This document shows positions 51,523-60,644 of a DNA stretch of 64,000 nucleotides, in pieces (positions within the stretch are counted from its first letter, which is position 1; the number at the start of each line of letters is the position of its first letter). The notes under the pieces were generated by a model. That model did no database searches. It was given only the letters and a program-made list of their open reading frames with translations, and had not been told where the DNA came from. Made by a program: the position numbers and the translations under genes. The DNA comes from Ruegeria profundi (GTDB lineage Bacteria; Pseudomonadota; Alphaproteobacteria; Rhodobacterales; Rhodobacteraceae), in the NCBI RefSeq assembly GCF_001507545.1, contig NZ_LQBP01000012.1, forward strand, positions 1-64,000. The letters run 5' to 3'.

Positions 51523-52710
51523 CTAGCCGAGCAAGTCTGGCCTGAGCACCATAACGGCACCCAGAACAAGTAGTACGACGCCACCGATTAGGTGCGAGAT
51601 TCGTGAAAAACGCCCTGTTGCCGCAACCGATCGCAGTGTTACCATCGCGATCACGAAGATGAGTATGTCGTCCAGCAGGAAGACCGAAATATAAACGAGC
51701 AGATATCCGTAATGGGCTAGTGACGGGAGTTCGTGCATGGCCAAAACCTGGGTGTACACAGCTGGTACGCCCGCCGAGCAAACCAGCTCAATCAAATTCA
51801 CGCTGACCGCCAGTAAACCGATGGAAAGCGACGCTATAAGAAGGCTGGGCTCCTGTACAACCCGACGAAAGGATGCGGTCACCGACCGCTTTCGGTCGAG
51901 ACTGGTTACCTTGCAGATCCCCTCTGGGTTCGTCCAATACTCGCGCAGGTAATACAGGCCTGCCGCTAAAGCCAGCACACCGATGGCCAGCCGCAACCAA
52001 GCCACTGCACCAATCCAAAGCACGACGTTCAGCCAGGCCGAGAGCACAGCAAAATACATTAGCGCAGTCGCCACCAAGAACACGAGGCCCAGTGTCCACA
52101 TGCGTCGGCTGTCTTCGACGCCCAACAACATTCCAATCAGAAGTGCCAACACCCACATCGCACATGGATTGAAGCCATCGATGGCTGCCAGCACCAAAGT
52201 CAGAACAGGAAGTGACAGATTGGAAAGACTTGTCTCACCAATAAAGGGAAGAGCGACGGTTTCTGCATCATTCTCTGGCGTCGCATCCATTTGGACCTTA
52301 CCGCTGGTCTTTTCGCCTAACCGCAGTTTTGCGACAATGTCTGGACAGCGCTCAGACCGACAGGCTTCAATCATTCTTAGATAGCCATTTTCGCTGCGCC
52401 CAGCAGCATAGCCCAGCTGATACCTTGAGCCGACGACGACCAATGGTACTGCTGGGCGCTCGACTCTAAGTGTATCTATTACCGTCTGAAAAAGTGTATT
52501 GTCTTCGGTGGACGCCCCGAGCTCGATGCGTTCCACTACCAGTTCCGGGTCCGTCTCGGCCATCTCAGTGATCGCGGTAATTGCCTTGCTGCAGTACGGG
52601 CAACCCTCCTGCCAGAAAACATAAACCGTCACCTCTTGCGCTGCTGTGGGCGCCCCTAGAAGAACGACCCAAAGCAACACCAGAAACCTGCAAAAATACG
52701 GCCTAATCAC
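51523..52710 (-). CDS. membrane protein with glutaredoxin-like CPYC domain (DsbD/CcdA-like)
   Basis: About 395 residues if it starts at GTG 52710, which opens directly into a signal sequence (RFLVLLWVVLLGAPTAAQE); the frame runs on to 52815. After the signal comes a thioredoxin-fold domain with FWQEGCPYCSKA near residue 40 and a cis-Pro region RPAVPLVVVG. Then six to seven membrane helices (from about 165) include GFNPCAMWVLALLIG and ELVCSAGVPAVYTQV, with single Cys in each half like the CcdA/DsbD transmembrane domain. It probably moves reducing power across the inner membrane. The partner is not encoded nearby. Confidence 0.82.
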   Translation of the reverse strand: MIRPYFCRFLVLLWVVLLGAPTAAQEVTVYVFWQEGCPYCSKAITAITEMAETDPELVVERIELGASTEDNTLFQTVIDTLRVERPAVPLVVVGSRYQLGYAAGRSENGYLRMIEACRSERCPDIVAKLRLGEKTSGKVQMDATPENDAETVALPFIGETSLSNLSLPVLTLVLAAIDGFNPCAMWVLALLIGMLLGVEDSRRMWTLGLVFLVATALMYFAVLSAWLNVVLWIGAVAWLRLAIGVLALAAGLYYLREYWTNPEGICKVTSLDRKRSVTASFRRVVQEPSLLIASLSIGLLAVSVNLIELVCSAGVPAVYTQVLAMHELPSLAHYGYLLVYISVFLLDDILIFVIAMVTLRSVAATGRFSRISHLIGGVVLLVLGAVMVLRPDLLG

Positions 52711-53071
52711 ATTTGACAATCTACCCTGCACCGTATGCTCCTTGGCGGCGGCAGATAAAAAGCACGCGAGGCCAACGGGCGTCAATGATCTGGCGCAAGC
52801 GCTGTTTGCAAACATTGTATGTTGGGTTCAGCACCTGAGATTTGGCAGGGTGTTTGACCGTTGGCGTTAGGGTCTTGTCAACAGAACCTTTTTGTTCCGG
52901 GCAGGGGGCTTTCTTGGCCAAGATCCGCAAATTGATATGGTTGTGGAAGGACAGATCGCCGAATGAAACGCAGCGCATTCGATGAAATCGAGCGCCCTTG
53001 GATGTCGGTACCGGAAAGCATCATTCAGCTTCTTTTTTGCAGATCAATTCAGTGCTACCCACTAGAACAGC
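52711..53071. other. 361-base divergent gap before the AraC gene
   Basis: It holds the promoters of the minus-strand redox protein and the plus-strand AraC regulator. No FNR box, GntR-type operator or other clear palindrome was found. Confidence 0.4.
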
Positions 53072-54100
53072 ATGACCAATACCTCACCGACGATCCTTTC
53101 TACTGTTTCACGCCAGTTTATCGATGACTGGTTAAGTGCGCTGGAGGCTCTTTGTTCGGAAGCGCACATGTCGTCGCTTATCAGCAGATCCGGTTTGGTT
53201 GCGGATCAAGCTCAACCTCATGCTCGGGTGACGCTGGATCAAATCGTCTGTCTTTATCAACTTGCTGCCGTGGAAACCGGCGATGAAATGATGGGACTCT
53301 GGACCCGACCCATCCGTCCCAGGGCCTTGCAACACCTATTGACGTGCGTACGAGAAGCCACGTCTATTCCCTCTGCGCTCTATCGGTTTTCGACATTCTG
53401 GAATTTACTGTTGGATGATTATCAGTTTGAACTGGATGATTCAGCAGGCACCTTGAAGCTGACCCTGAAGCCGCAAGGCGATGTCCCGGTTCAACGATTC
53501 GGGCACATGTTGATCCTCAAACTCGCGCACGGTCTCATGTCATGGCTGGCAGGTCACGAGGTGCCGGTCAAAGGTGTTGGTTTCGTGTTTGAACGACCGG
53601 AATTCAATCAAGACTACGCAACTATCTTTCCTGCGCCTGTGCAGTTTGGCATGGCGGAGACTTCAATCTCGTTCGATGAGGCGCGGCTCTCTCCAGTGAA
53701 GCCGCGCAGCCCTTCTGATCTTGATGAGTTTCTTCAAAACGCACCACGAGATTGGATTTTCACAAGCTCCCGTGAACACACGCAATCGTTGCGCGTGCGA
53801 ACCTATTTGACCCAGACACCATGGGAAACGGCTAATTTGACCGAAGCAGCGCGAGCGATGCACATGACGCCGCGTACGCTGATAAGGAGGCTGGAGGCAG
53901 ATGGGACTTCTTTTCAGGCCATCAAGGATGCGCTGAGGCGCGACATTGCTATTCGTGATCTACATGCCGGACGCAAGAGCGTCGAAGCAATCGCGCTTGA
54001 TGTCGGTTTTTCCTCCGCTGCGAATTTTCACCGCGCCTTCCAGCGCTGGACCGGCAGCACGCCTAGCACTTACCGACGACATCATTCGAAATATCCTTAG
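53072..54100 (+). CDS. AraC-family transcriptional regulator
   Basis: 342 residues. The N-terminal 200 residues match the arabinose-binding-like domain of OruR/ArgR-type AraC proteins (RPRALQHLLTCVREATSIPS near 75). Two helix-turn-helix motifs lie at the C-terminus: LTEAARAMHMTPRTLIRRLE and VEAIALDVGFSSAANFHRAF, ending TGSTPSTYRR. Regulators of this type control catabolic genes; the acyl-CoA dehydrogenase 185 bases downstream is the obvious candidate target, though unproved. Confidence 0.88.
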   Translation: MTNTSPTILSTVSRQFIDDWLSALEALCSEAHMSSLISRSGLVADQAQPHARVTLDQIVCLYQLAAVETGDEMMGLWTRPIRPRALQHLLTCVREATSIPSALYRFSTFWNLLLDDYQFELDDSAGTLKLTLKPQGDVPVQRFGHMLILKLAHGLMSWLAGHEVPVKGVGFVFERPEFNQDYATIFPAPVQFGMAETSISFDEARLSPVKPRSPSDLDEFLQNAPRDWIFTSSREHTQSLRVRTYLTQTPWETANLTEAARAMHMTPRTLIRRLEADGTSFQAIKDALRRDIAIRDLHAGRKSVEAIALDVGFSSAANFHRAFQRWTGSTPSTYRRHHSKYP

Positions 54101-54284
54101 TTTTGTCACTTTCGGACAATGCATTGTCACCCAAAGAGATAGAGCTCGGAGGGCAGTTTCGCTAATCCGCCGTTAATACAGTCGTTCTAAACCGCATTCA
54201 GTACTCAGTCCAATCTTGTTCGCCATCGTTGCTAAGCTTGGAATGGCGTTATTCGAGAATGCGCTGCCGTGAAAGGATTCTCAG

Positions 54285-55499
54285 ATGACAGATAAACTCG
54301 CCACAATACTGCATGCTGCCCGCGATCATGCAGAGCAGGTCATTTTGCCCAATGTTGATACATGGAACGCCACAAAAAGATGGCCCCGCGATGCGTCAAA
54401 CAAGGCCGGTGCAGTAGGCCTGACCGGTCTCTACGCACCAGAAGAGTTTGGCGGCCAAGGCTTGCCACTATCTGATGGCATTCAGGTTTATGAACAACTC
54501 GGACTCGGCGACGGTGCCTATGCCTTTGCCTTGTCGATGCACAACATCTGTACGTTTGCTGGGTGTGGTTATGGCACGGAGGCGTTCAAGGAAAAATGGG
54601 CACGTGACCTGACTTCTGGTCGCAAACTGGCGAACTTCGCACTGACCGAACCACAGTCGGGTTCTGATCCGATGAAGATGTACACTCGCGCTAAAATAAA
54701 TGGAGATGGCACATGGACCATCAACGGGTCCAAGGCCTGGGTCAGCCTGGCGACTGAGGCGGATATCTATTTCACCGTGGTTAAAACCAGTGACACACCC
54801 GGACACCAGGATATGGCAATGATCGCTATTCCCGCCGATGCACCGGGGATCAGCTTTGGGCCACTGTACGATACACCCTCTTATAATTTTCTACCTATGT
54901 CCGAAATGTATCTGAACCAGGTAGTTGTCAGTGAAGACAATATCATCCTGCCAGTAGGTCAGGGCCTGCAAGGTTCGCTCATGGCCATTGATATAGCACG
55001 TGTGTCCATCGCCTCTGGTTGCTGCGGATTGATGCAATCCGCGCTGGACACCGCGCTGTCCTATTCGAAGAACCGCAAGATGTTTGGCGGCAAGAATCTG
55101 GAGTTGGATGGCATTCAGTGGATGCTGGGCGAAGTCGCGACAGAGCTTGAAGCATCTCGACTGTTGTATCGCAAAGCGGCAGAGGTGCTTGGAACTCCCG
55201 AAGGGCCGCTGATGGCAGCGCATGCGAAGCGCTTTGTCCCTGACGCTGCGGTCAAAGCTGCGAACACTTGCACCCAAGTGCTGGGCGGTATGGGATTGTT
55301 GCAATCATATGGTCTGGACCGATTGTCCCGCCTTGCGCAGATGCTTCGGATTGTTGACGGGACAACGGAGATCAGCCGCGTTGTCATTGGGCGGGCTTTG
55401 CAAAAGCGTGCAGCGACTTTACCCGATCTGCCTGTTCCAAAAGGTTTTGGTGAAGAAGATGCAACAACTGAACCCCGGACTGCACACGAGATGGCCTGA
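54285..55499 (+). CDS. acyl-CoA dehydrogenase
   Basis: 404 residues. The FAD and substrate motifs are [20 protein letters not shown] near residue 118 and [20 protein letters not shown]. The C-terminal helical domain ends with [20 protein letters not shown] and the Glu-containing [15 protein letters not shown] that includes the usual catalytic region. It oxidises an acyl-CoA to the enoyl-CoA and passes electrons to ETF. It stands between the AraC gene and a truncated SDR gene; other beta-oxidation genes are absent here. Confidence 0.9.
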   Translation: MTDKLATILHAARDHAEQVILPNVDTWNATKRWPRDASNKAGAVGLTGLYAPEEFGGQGLPLSDGIQVYEQLGLGDGAYAFALSMHNICTFAGCGYGTEAFKEKWARDLTSGRKLANFALTEPQSGSDPMKMYTRAKINGDGTWTINGSKAWVSLATEADIYFTVVKTSDTPGHQDMAMIAIPADAPGISFGPLYDTPSYNFLPMSEMYLNQVVVSEDNIILPVGQGLQGSLMAIDIARVSIASGCCGLMQSALDTALSYSKNRKMFGGKNLELDGIQWMLGEVATELEASRLLYRKAAEVLGTPEGPLMAAHAKRFVPDAAVKAANTCTQVLGGMGLLQSYGLDRLSRLAQMLRIVDGTTEISRVVIGRALQKRAATLPDLPVPKGFGEEDATTEPRTAHEMA

Positions 55500-55506
55500 G
55501 CTAACC

Positions 55507-55731
55507 TTATCTATCAAATCGGCCGCGGAAGGTTCCGTCCTGCGCTTCGATCTTGGTTTCAAGGCTAAAGTCGTCGGTCTCGATGGTTGTACCGACCCCG
55601 ATGACCCGTGCGCCACATTCGGCCAGTACCCAGTTGATTGCCTCACCAACTCCACGGCCGGAGCCGGTGACAAGCCCCGTCTTGCCGCTCAGATCAATGG
55701 TGCGCTGTTCCGGTAGCCGGAAGCTATTCAT
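55507..55731 (-). pseudogene. truncated short-chain dehydrogenase
   Basis: 74 codons. The start has KTGLVTGSGRGVGEAINWVL, the NAD(P)-binding region of an SDR, followed by AECGARVIGVGTT. The remaining 170-200 residues of the family, including the YxxxK site, are missing, and the tail is unlike SDRs. It converges on the acyl-CoA dehydrogenase gene. A deletion remnant is the simplest reading. Confidence 0.65.
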
Positions 55732-55902
55732 CTAACAATCTCCTCTGAGACATCGGCCAATGATCCGTATCATTTGCGTTTGATCAAAGAGCTGCTAGCC
55801 GCGTCCTGCTAAAAGGAACCAAACTTTGCCGCTGAGTTTCTTGTGAGAGGGAACTTCTTAACAGGTATTTGAAACGACAGCCCAAGAAAAGGAGCGACAC
55901 AT

Positions 55903-56274
55903 ATGAAAGATCCGGAGCTTACGATCCTGATCAAAGAGCTTGAGACCAGATCAGATTTGTCTGTAGGTGACCTTGATGGCGTTGCCCACGGTTTGACCTT
56001 CTTATTTTCGGATCGAGAAAGTCTTGCAGACCTTTCCGCGCAGGACGTCTCTGGCGCAGAGCAGGCATTGCATATTGCGGATGTGGCATTTCCCAACTGG
56101 TCTGTGAATATCCACGGCCGAGCCAACGAAAAAGATGGACATTGGAGGTGTTCGTTGCGCGAAAGCGATGCCAGGGATAATGATGCGGTGATCGGTATAG
56201 GTAGTTCCCCCGTCTTGTCCCAAGCCATACTTGCCGCGACCATGCGGCTCGCAATGTCACTACAGCCAGATTGA
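55903..56274 (+). CDS. hypothetical protein, 123 residues
   Basis: AAAGGAG lies before the ATG. The sequence is acidic at the start (LETRSDLSVGDLDGVAHGL) and has a possible beta segment with WSVNIHGRANEKDGHWRCSL, then a helix (SQAILAATMRLAMSL). I recognise no family with confidence. It may be a small partner of the PfkB gene 82 bases downstream, on the same strand. Confidence 0.6.
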   Translation: MKDPELTILIKELETRSDLSVGDLDGVAHGLTFLFSDRESLADLSAQDVSGAEQALHIADVAFPNWSVNIHGRANEKDGHWRCSLRESDARDNDAVIGIGSSPVLSQAILAATMRLAMSLQPD

Positions 56275-56356
56275 ACCGCCTTCGTGCGTCGGCCGGGCTT
56301 GAGCAAGGAGATGAGTGCGCGGGTTAAAAACGGGCTGATATCGCGTTATTTCGTGT

Positions 56357-57310
56357 GTGCATTTGGATGAAATTCTTACCATAACTCTCAACCCGGCAGT
56401 GGACTATGCGACCTCTATTGAGGCTGTTGTTCCGGGTCCGAAGTTGTACTGTAAAACACCCAGAGTCGATCCGGGGGGTGGTGGCGTCAATGTTGCCAGA
56501 GCCATCTGCATGCTCGGCGGACGGGCAAAGGCGCTTGTTGCGACAGGCGGCGCGAGCGGTCAGAAGCTGTGCGCGATGCTTGAAGCCGAGAGTGTTCCCG
56601 TTCATGCCGTGGACGTCGGCGGCGAAACCCGACTGAGTTTTGCCGTGACGGACGAGAGCAGCGGTGATCAATACCGGTTCAGCCTTCCCGGAGACACGCT
56701 GACGAAAGAGATCGGCGAGCTTCTTATAGAGGGAATCGTTTCGCAAGCCCCGCGCAATGGGTTGGTAGTTTTGAGCGGTGGCGTCGCGCCCGGTCTCAGC
56801 GATCGTTTTCCCGAGAAAATCCGGACCGCCCTTGAAGGAATTACGGACAGGCTTGTCGTGGATACCTCCAAGGGCGCACTGCATCGGTTGATATCCGAAC
56901 CTGTTGCTCCTCTGCATGTTCTGCGGTTCGACCATGGAGAGGCTGAACGCGCTGCGGGGCGGCCGCTTGCAGAATTGCAGGAGAGTATCAGTTTTCTGAC
57001 CAGTATGATTTCGCGGGGCGTTGCGGAAACGATTGTGATGGGCCTTGGTGCCGAGGGATCGCTGCTGGTGACATCAGCGGCGCGATACTTATGCCGGACC
57101 CCAAAGGTTCCGGTTGTCAGTAAAATCGGGGCGGGCGACGCCTTCATCGGGGGGTTCACCCTGTCATTGCAACGAGGAGAGGGTTTGCAAGATGCGTTGC
57201 GGTGGGGGGTTTCTGCCTCTTCTGCAACAATGGCGACAGAGGGTACGGGTCTTTGCAGGGAAAAAGATGTTCTAGCGCTTCTTCAAATGTGCGAATTCGA
57301 AGTCCTTTGA
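56357..57310 (+). CDS. PfkB-family sugar-phosphate kinase (1-phosphofructokinase/Pfk-2 type)
   Basis: 317 residues from GTG 56357 (a TTG two codons on is the alternative; neither has a strong ribosome site). The family motif near the start is LTITLNPAVDYATSI, with GGGGVNVARAICMLGG near residue 38 and the ATP/catalytic GAGDAFIGGFTLSLQ near 255 containing the base Asp. These resemble phosphofructokinase 2 and tagatose-6-phosphate kinases. It is convergent with ppsA, one base apart. A role in hexose phosphate use under the same conditions as PEP synthase is likely. Confidence 0.85.
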   Translation: MHLDEILTITLNPAVDYATSIEAVVPGPKLYCKTPRVDPGGGGVNVARAICMLGGRAKALVATGGASGQKLCAMLEAESVPVHAVDVGGETRLSFAVTDESSGDQYRFSLPGDTLTKEIGELLIEGIVSQAPRNGLVVLSGGVAPGLSDRFPEKIRTALEGITDRLVVDTSKGALHRLISEPVAPLHVLRFDHGEAERAAGRPLAELQESISFLTSMISRGVAETIVMGLGAEGSLLVTSAARYLCRTPKVPVVSKIGAGDAFIGGFTLSLQRGEGLQDALRWGVSASSATMATEGTGLCREKDVLALLQMCEFEVL

Positions 57311-57311
57311 C

Positions 57312-59690
57312 TCAACTATTCTCGGCATTTGCGACATTGCGGAGTACCTTTGTGAAACTATCCGGTGTCACTGAGATACTGTCGATTCCCAACTTTACCA
57401 AAAGACGCGCGTAGGCCGGGTCATTGCTGGGCGCCTGCCCGCAAAAGCCTACCTTCACACCTGCATCATGTGCTTTGCGAATAACGGTTTCGATCATCCA
57501 GAGGACCGCAGGGTCATCTTCACGGAAGAGCTCGGACAAGTCTTCGGAGTCTCTGTCGATGCCCAGGGTAAGCTGCGTCAGATCGTTCGACCCGATCGAA
57601 AACCCATCGAAGCGCTCTGCGAATTCTGCAGCGCGCACAACGTTTGAGGGGATTTCGCACATTACGTAGATTTCCAGACCGTCAATGCCGCGTTTCAGTC
57701 CGTTTTCAGCCATGACCTCAAGAACCCGGTCGGCTTCGGCCGGAGTTCGGCAGAAGGGGATCATGACAATCACGTTTTGAAACCCGATCTTGCGCCGCAG
57801 ACGGTCGATTGCCCGGCATTCTAGCGCAAACCCATCCCTGTAGTGATCAGAGTAGTACCGCGATGCGCCCCGAAAGCCGATCATTGGATTTGCCTCGCTG
57901 GGCTCGAAGGAACGCCCGCCCAACAAATCTGCGTATTCATTCGTCTTGAAATCGCTCATGCGCACTATGACCGGTTTCGGATGGCAGAAGGCGGCGATAC
58001 GAGACAATCCGCGTGAGAGCCGTTCGATAAAAAATTCCTCCTTGCTGTCATATGCGTGTGTAAGCCGTTCAATCTCGTCCAGCGCGTCGCTGTCCGCCAC
58101 CCGTTCCGGATGGACAAGCGCCATCGGGTGTACATGGACGATTGAGTTTATCACGAACTCCATGCGCGCAAGTCCAACACCCCGCACGGGCAAGCGCCAC
58201 CACCTGAATGCAGCAGACGGGTTTGCCAAGTTCATCATCACATCGGTCCGCGTGTCCGGAAGATTGTCCAAGGGTTCCTCGGTCACGGTGATCTTCGACA
58301 GCCCTTCTGTGATTGTGCCGGTCTCTCCGCCTGCACATGAAACAGTCACTTCCTGTGCATCGTGCAATACGTGGGTTGCGTTGCCGCATCCGACCACGGC
58401 GGGTAGTCCAAGCTCGCGGCTGATAATCGCGGCATGTGATGTCCTGCCCCCATGATCGGTGACGATCGCTGCCGCGCGTTTCATAATCGGCACCCAGTCC
58501 GGATCCGTTGTGGATGTCACCAGTATGGAACCATCGACAAAGTTCGCGATGTCACTGGCGCTCTGGATGATATTGATCCGCCCGCTTACAGCGGCATCGC
58601 CAACGCTCAGCCCGGTCGTCAGTGTCTTGCCGGGAGCTTGGACCTCATAGGTGCGAAGTGCAGGCAATTCGCGGCGGGATTGGACTGTCTCCGGTCTGGC
58701 CTGCACAATGTACAACTCGCCGGTATCGCCGTCGCGGGCCCACTCCATGTCCATCGGCTGGCCGTAATGTTCTTCGATAATGCAGGCCTGGCGGGCTAGC
58801 GTCAGAATTTCGCTGTCGCTGAGAACGTATTGTTCCCGTTCTGCCGCGGAAGTGTTTACTGTCCGCGCATCCCCGCTGGCGTCGAGAATCATCTTGATTT
58901 CCTTTCGCCCGCATTTTTTTTCAAGAATTGGGCAAAGCGCCGGATCGGTCAGAAACGGCTTGAAAACCTGGTATTCATCCGGGTCAACCGCGCCCTGAAC
59001 GACGGTTTCGCCAAGACCCCACGCCGCATTAATCAGCACAGCATTTGGGAAACCCGTCTCGGTATCGATGGAAAACATCACCCCCGATCCGCCTTGTCCG
59101 GCGTTGACCATGAGTTGGACACCAACAGACAGGGCCACTTTCTGATGCTCGAAACCTTTGGCCTGCCTGTAAGAGATTGCGCGGTCCGTATACAGCGAAG
59201 CGTAACAATTGCGACAGGCTTCAAGCAAAGCGTGCTCTCCGCAAACGTTGAGGAACGTTTCCTGCTGACCTGCAAAGCTTGCGTCGGGCAAGTCTTCTGC
59301 AGTGGCGCTGGAACGCACGGCAACTGCGACGTTCTTCTGCCCCAGCAAATTGCTGAGACGCCGATAGTGCGAGCGGATTTCCTGTGCAATTTCGTCCGGC
59401 CAGTCGCCATTTCTTATCGCGTCCCGAATGGATTTTCCTGCGTCGCTCAGCGAGATTTTACCGGTGGCAAGTCGTTGCAGGTCGCTTGCGATTTGGACCT
59501 CCAGTTCATTGCGTTCTATGAAATCCCGGAACGCGTCTGCCGTCGTTGCAAAGCCGGGCGGTACTTGTATACCCTTCTGGCCCAAGCTGCGAACCATTTC
59601 CCCTAATGAGGCATTCTTTCCCCCGACGATATCGGTGTCAGTGTGCGTCACGTCTTCAAAGCCGATAACGTACCGTTCCCGGTTGGGCAT
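57312..59690 (-). CDS. ppsA: phosphoenolpyruvate synthase
   Basis: 792 residues from ATG 59690, which has GGAGGAGGTC before it; the frame runs on to 59774. The N-terminal ATP-grasp domain begins with GGKNASLGEMVRSLG. The swivelling His is in GGRTSHAAIISRELG near residue 420. The C-terminal PEP-binding barrel ends GFCGQAPSNDPAYARLLV, with the conserved Cys. It converts pyruvate, ATP and water to PEP, AMP and phosphate and allows growth on C2/C3 compounds. A near-consensus FNR box lies in the intergenic region to its right, 123 bases from the start. Confidence 0.94.
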   Translation of the reverse strand: MPNRERYVIGFEDVTHTDTDIVGGKNASLGEMVRSLGQKGIQVPPGFATTADAFRDFIERNELEVQIASDLQRLATGKISLSDAGKSIRDAIRNGDWPDEIAQEIRSHYRRLSNLLGQKNVAVAVRSSATAEDLPDASFAGQQETFLNVCGEHALLEACRNCYASLYTDRAISYRQAKGFEHQKVALSVGVQLMVNAGQGGSGVMFSIDTETGFPNAVLINAAWGLGETVVQGAVDPDEYQVFKPFLTDPALCPILEKKCGRKEIKMILDASGDARTVNTSAAEREQYVLSDSEILTLARQACIIEEHYGQPMDMEWARDGDTGELYIVQARPETVQSRRELPALRTYEVQAPGKTLTTGLSVGDAAVSGRINIIQSASDIANFVDGSILVTSTTDPDWVPIMKRAAAIVTDHGGRTSHAAIISRELGLPAVVGCGNATHVLHDAQEVTVSCAGGETGTITEGLSKITVTEEPLDNLPDTRTDVMMNLANPSAAFRWWRLPVRGVGLARMEFVINSIVHVHPMALVHPERVADSDALDEIERLTHAYDSKEEFFIERLSRGLSRIAAFCHPKPVIVRMSDFKTNEYADLLGGRSFEPSEANPMIGFRGASRYYSDHYRDGFALECRAIDRLRRKIGFQNVIVMIPFCRTPAEADRVLEVMAENGLKRGIDGLEIYVMCEIPSNVVRAAEFAERFDGFSIGSNDLTQLTLGIDRDSEDLSELFREDDPAVLWMIETVIRKAHDAGVKVGFCGQAPSNDPAYARLLVKLGIDSISVTPDSFTKVLRNVANAENS

Positions 59691-59812
59691 GACCTCCTCC
59701 TTCTCGAAACGAAAGCAACTGTAACATCTCAGTCCAAACGTTTTTTGATCCATGTCAGCGTCCGAGAAATGCAATCGGATACCGGGAAGGTGGCCTTGTG
59801 TACAAACCTGAC

Positions 59813-59826
59813 CTGACGTGGATCAA
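59813..59826. promoter_or_regulatory. FNR/FnrL-like box between ppsA and the host-attachment-family gene
   Basis: CTGACGTGGATCAA differs from TTGAC-N4-ATCAA by its first base. It lies 123 bases before ppsA and 76 before the divergent gene at 59902, so it may serve either. Confidence 0.5.
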
Positions 59827-59901
59827 TGCAACGTCTTGCAGATGGTTTAAACAATACCTCGTCTGATGCGGTCGGAAGGCCCACGATGATGGAGGTTTGC
59901 C

Positions 59902-60372
59902 TTGTCCAGGATTGTCCGAGTACCCGAAGACGTCGTTGTTCTGGTTTGCGATTCAAAGAAAGCACTGCTTCTCAGAAATATTGGGGCGGTCGCGCATCCG
60001 GAATTCCATATCGAAGAAAGCATTGAGCGACCCCAAGACGAAGATGAGGCCGGCAACTCCGCCCGTCCTGGCCGAAGGTTCGATGGTGGTGCTGCAGCAG
60101 CCTCCGGTAGCTCCCGCAGTGCTATGGAAGCAACCGACGCCGAAGCAAAGCATGCAGAGGCATTCGCAGTAGACGTCGTTTCGGCTTTGGGTGAGCGACA
60201 CCAGAAAAAGCCGATGGGAGGGCTGATAATTGCTGCACCTCCGTCATTTCTTGGGATTCTGCGACAGAAGATGGATCACAGTCTACAGCAACTCATCCGC
60301 GATGAAGTGGCTAAAGAACTTGCGGAAATGCCAGTGTCAGAAATTCAGAAGGTCTTACTGAATAGCCTGTGA
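59902..60372 (+). CDS. host-attachment (baeRF12-like) family protein
   Basis: 156 residues. It starts VRVPEDVVVLVCDSKKALLL and has a middle disordered stretch rich in Gly, Ala and Ser (about 55-75), followed by HAEAFAVDVVSALGERHQKK and LIIAAPPSFLGILRQKMD, which match the family named for a plant host-attachment protein and related to archaeal release-factor domains. Its biochemical role is unknown. It is divergent from ppsA and closes with a clear terminator. In other alphaproteobacteria such genes sit in low-oxygen stress islands, as far as I recall. Confidence 0.78.
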   Translation: MSRIVRVPEDVVVLVCDSKKALLLRNIGAVAHPEFHIEESIERPQDEDEAGNSARPGRRFDGGAAAASGSSRSAMEATDAEAKHAEAFAVDVVSALGERHQKKPMGGLIIAAPPSFLGILRQKMDHSLQQLIRDEVAKELAEMPVSEIQKVLLNSL

Positions 60373-60388
60373 CAATGCGCTTTAACTG

Positions 60389-60427
60389 CTCGTCTGTTGG
60401 CAATCTCTGCAAGAGACGGGTTTTTTT
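60389..60427 (+). terminator. intrinsic terminator after the host-attachment-family gene
   Basis: CTCGTCT (60389-60395) pairs with AGACGGG (60414-60420), including one G-U pair, around a loop that can pair further (CTCT with AGAG). Seven T residues follow at 60421-60427. It begins 17 bases after the stop. Confidence 0.75.
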
Positions 60428-60500
60428 GATTATCGTGTCAGATCATATCGGTCTGCAACGGACTTGGGGGTTGGTATTCCGGGTTGTAGCAATAGGGTAC

Positions 60501-60528
60501 GATCCAGCTAAATAGAGCATAATGACCC
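60501..60528 (+). repeat. imperfect repeat, copy 2 (other copy near 42190)
   Basis: GATCCAGCTAAATAGAGCAT then AATGACCC resembles the non-coding stretch at 42189-42217. It lies between the terminator at 60427 and the end of the aminotransferase gene. Confidence 0.4.
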
Positions 60529-60644
60529 TTATGCTTAGTTTACGCTCAAACGCCTGTAAGGCAGTCTAAATTGACCGTTCCGACATGGCAGAGCCATAAA
60601 CCGGAACATCTGCGATCAATTTGAAAACAACTCGATCAGGTTAT

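Noticed and set aside
55771..55786. TTGATCAA near 55778 as an FNR box
   Set aside because: The two half-sites have no four-base spacer, so it does not fit the FNR pattern.
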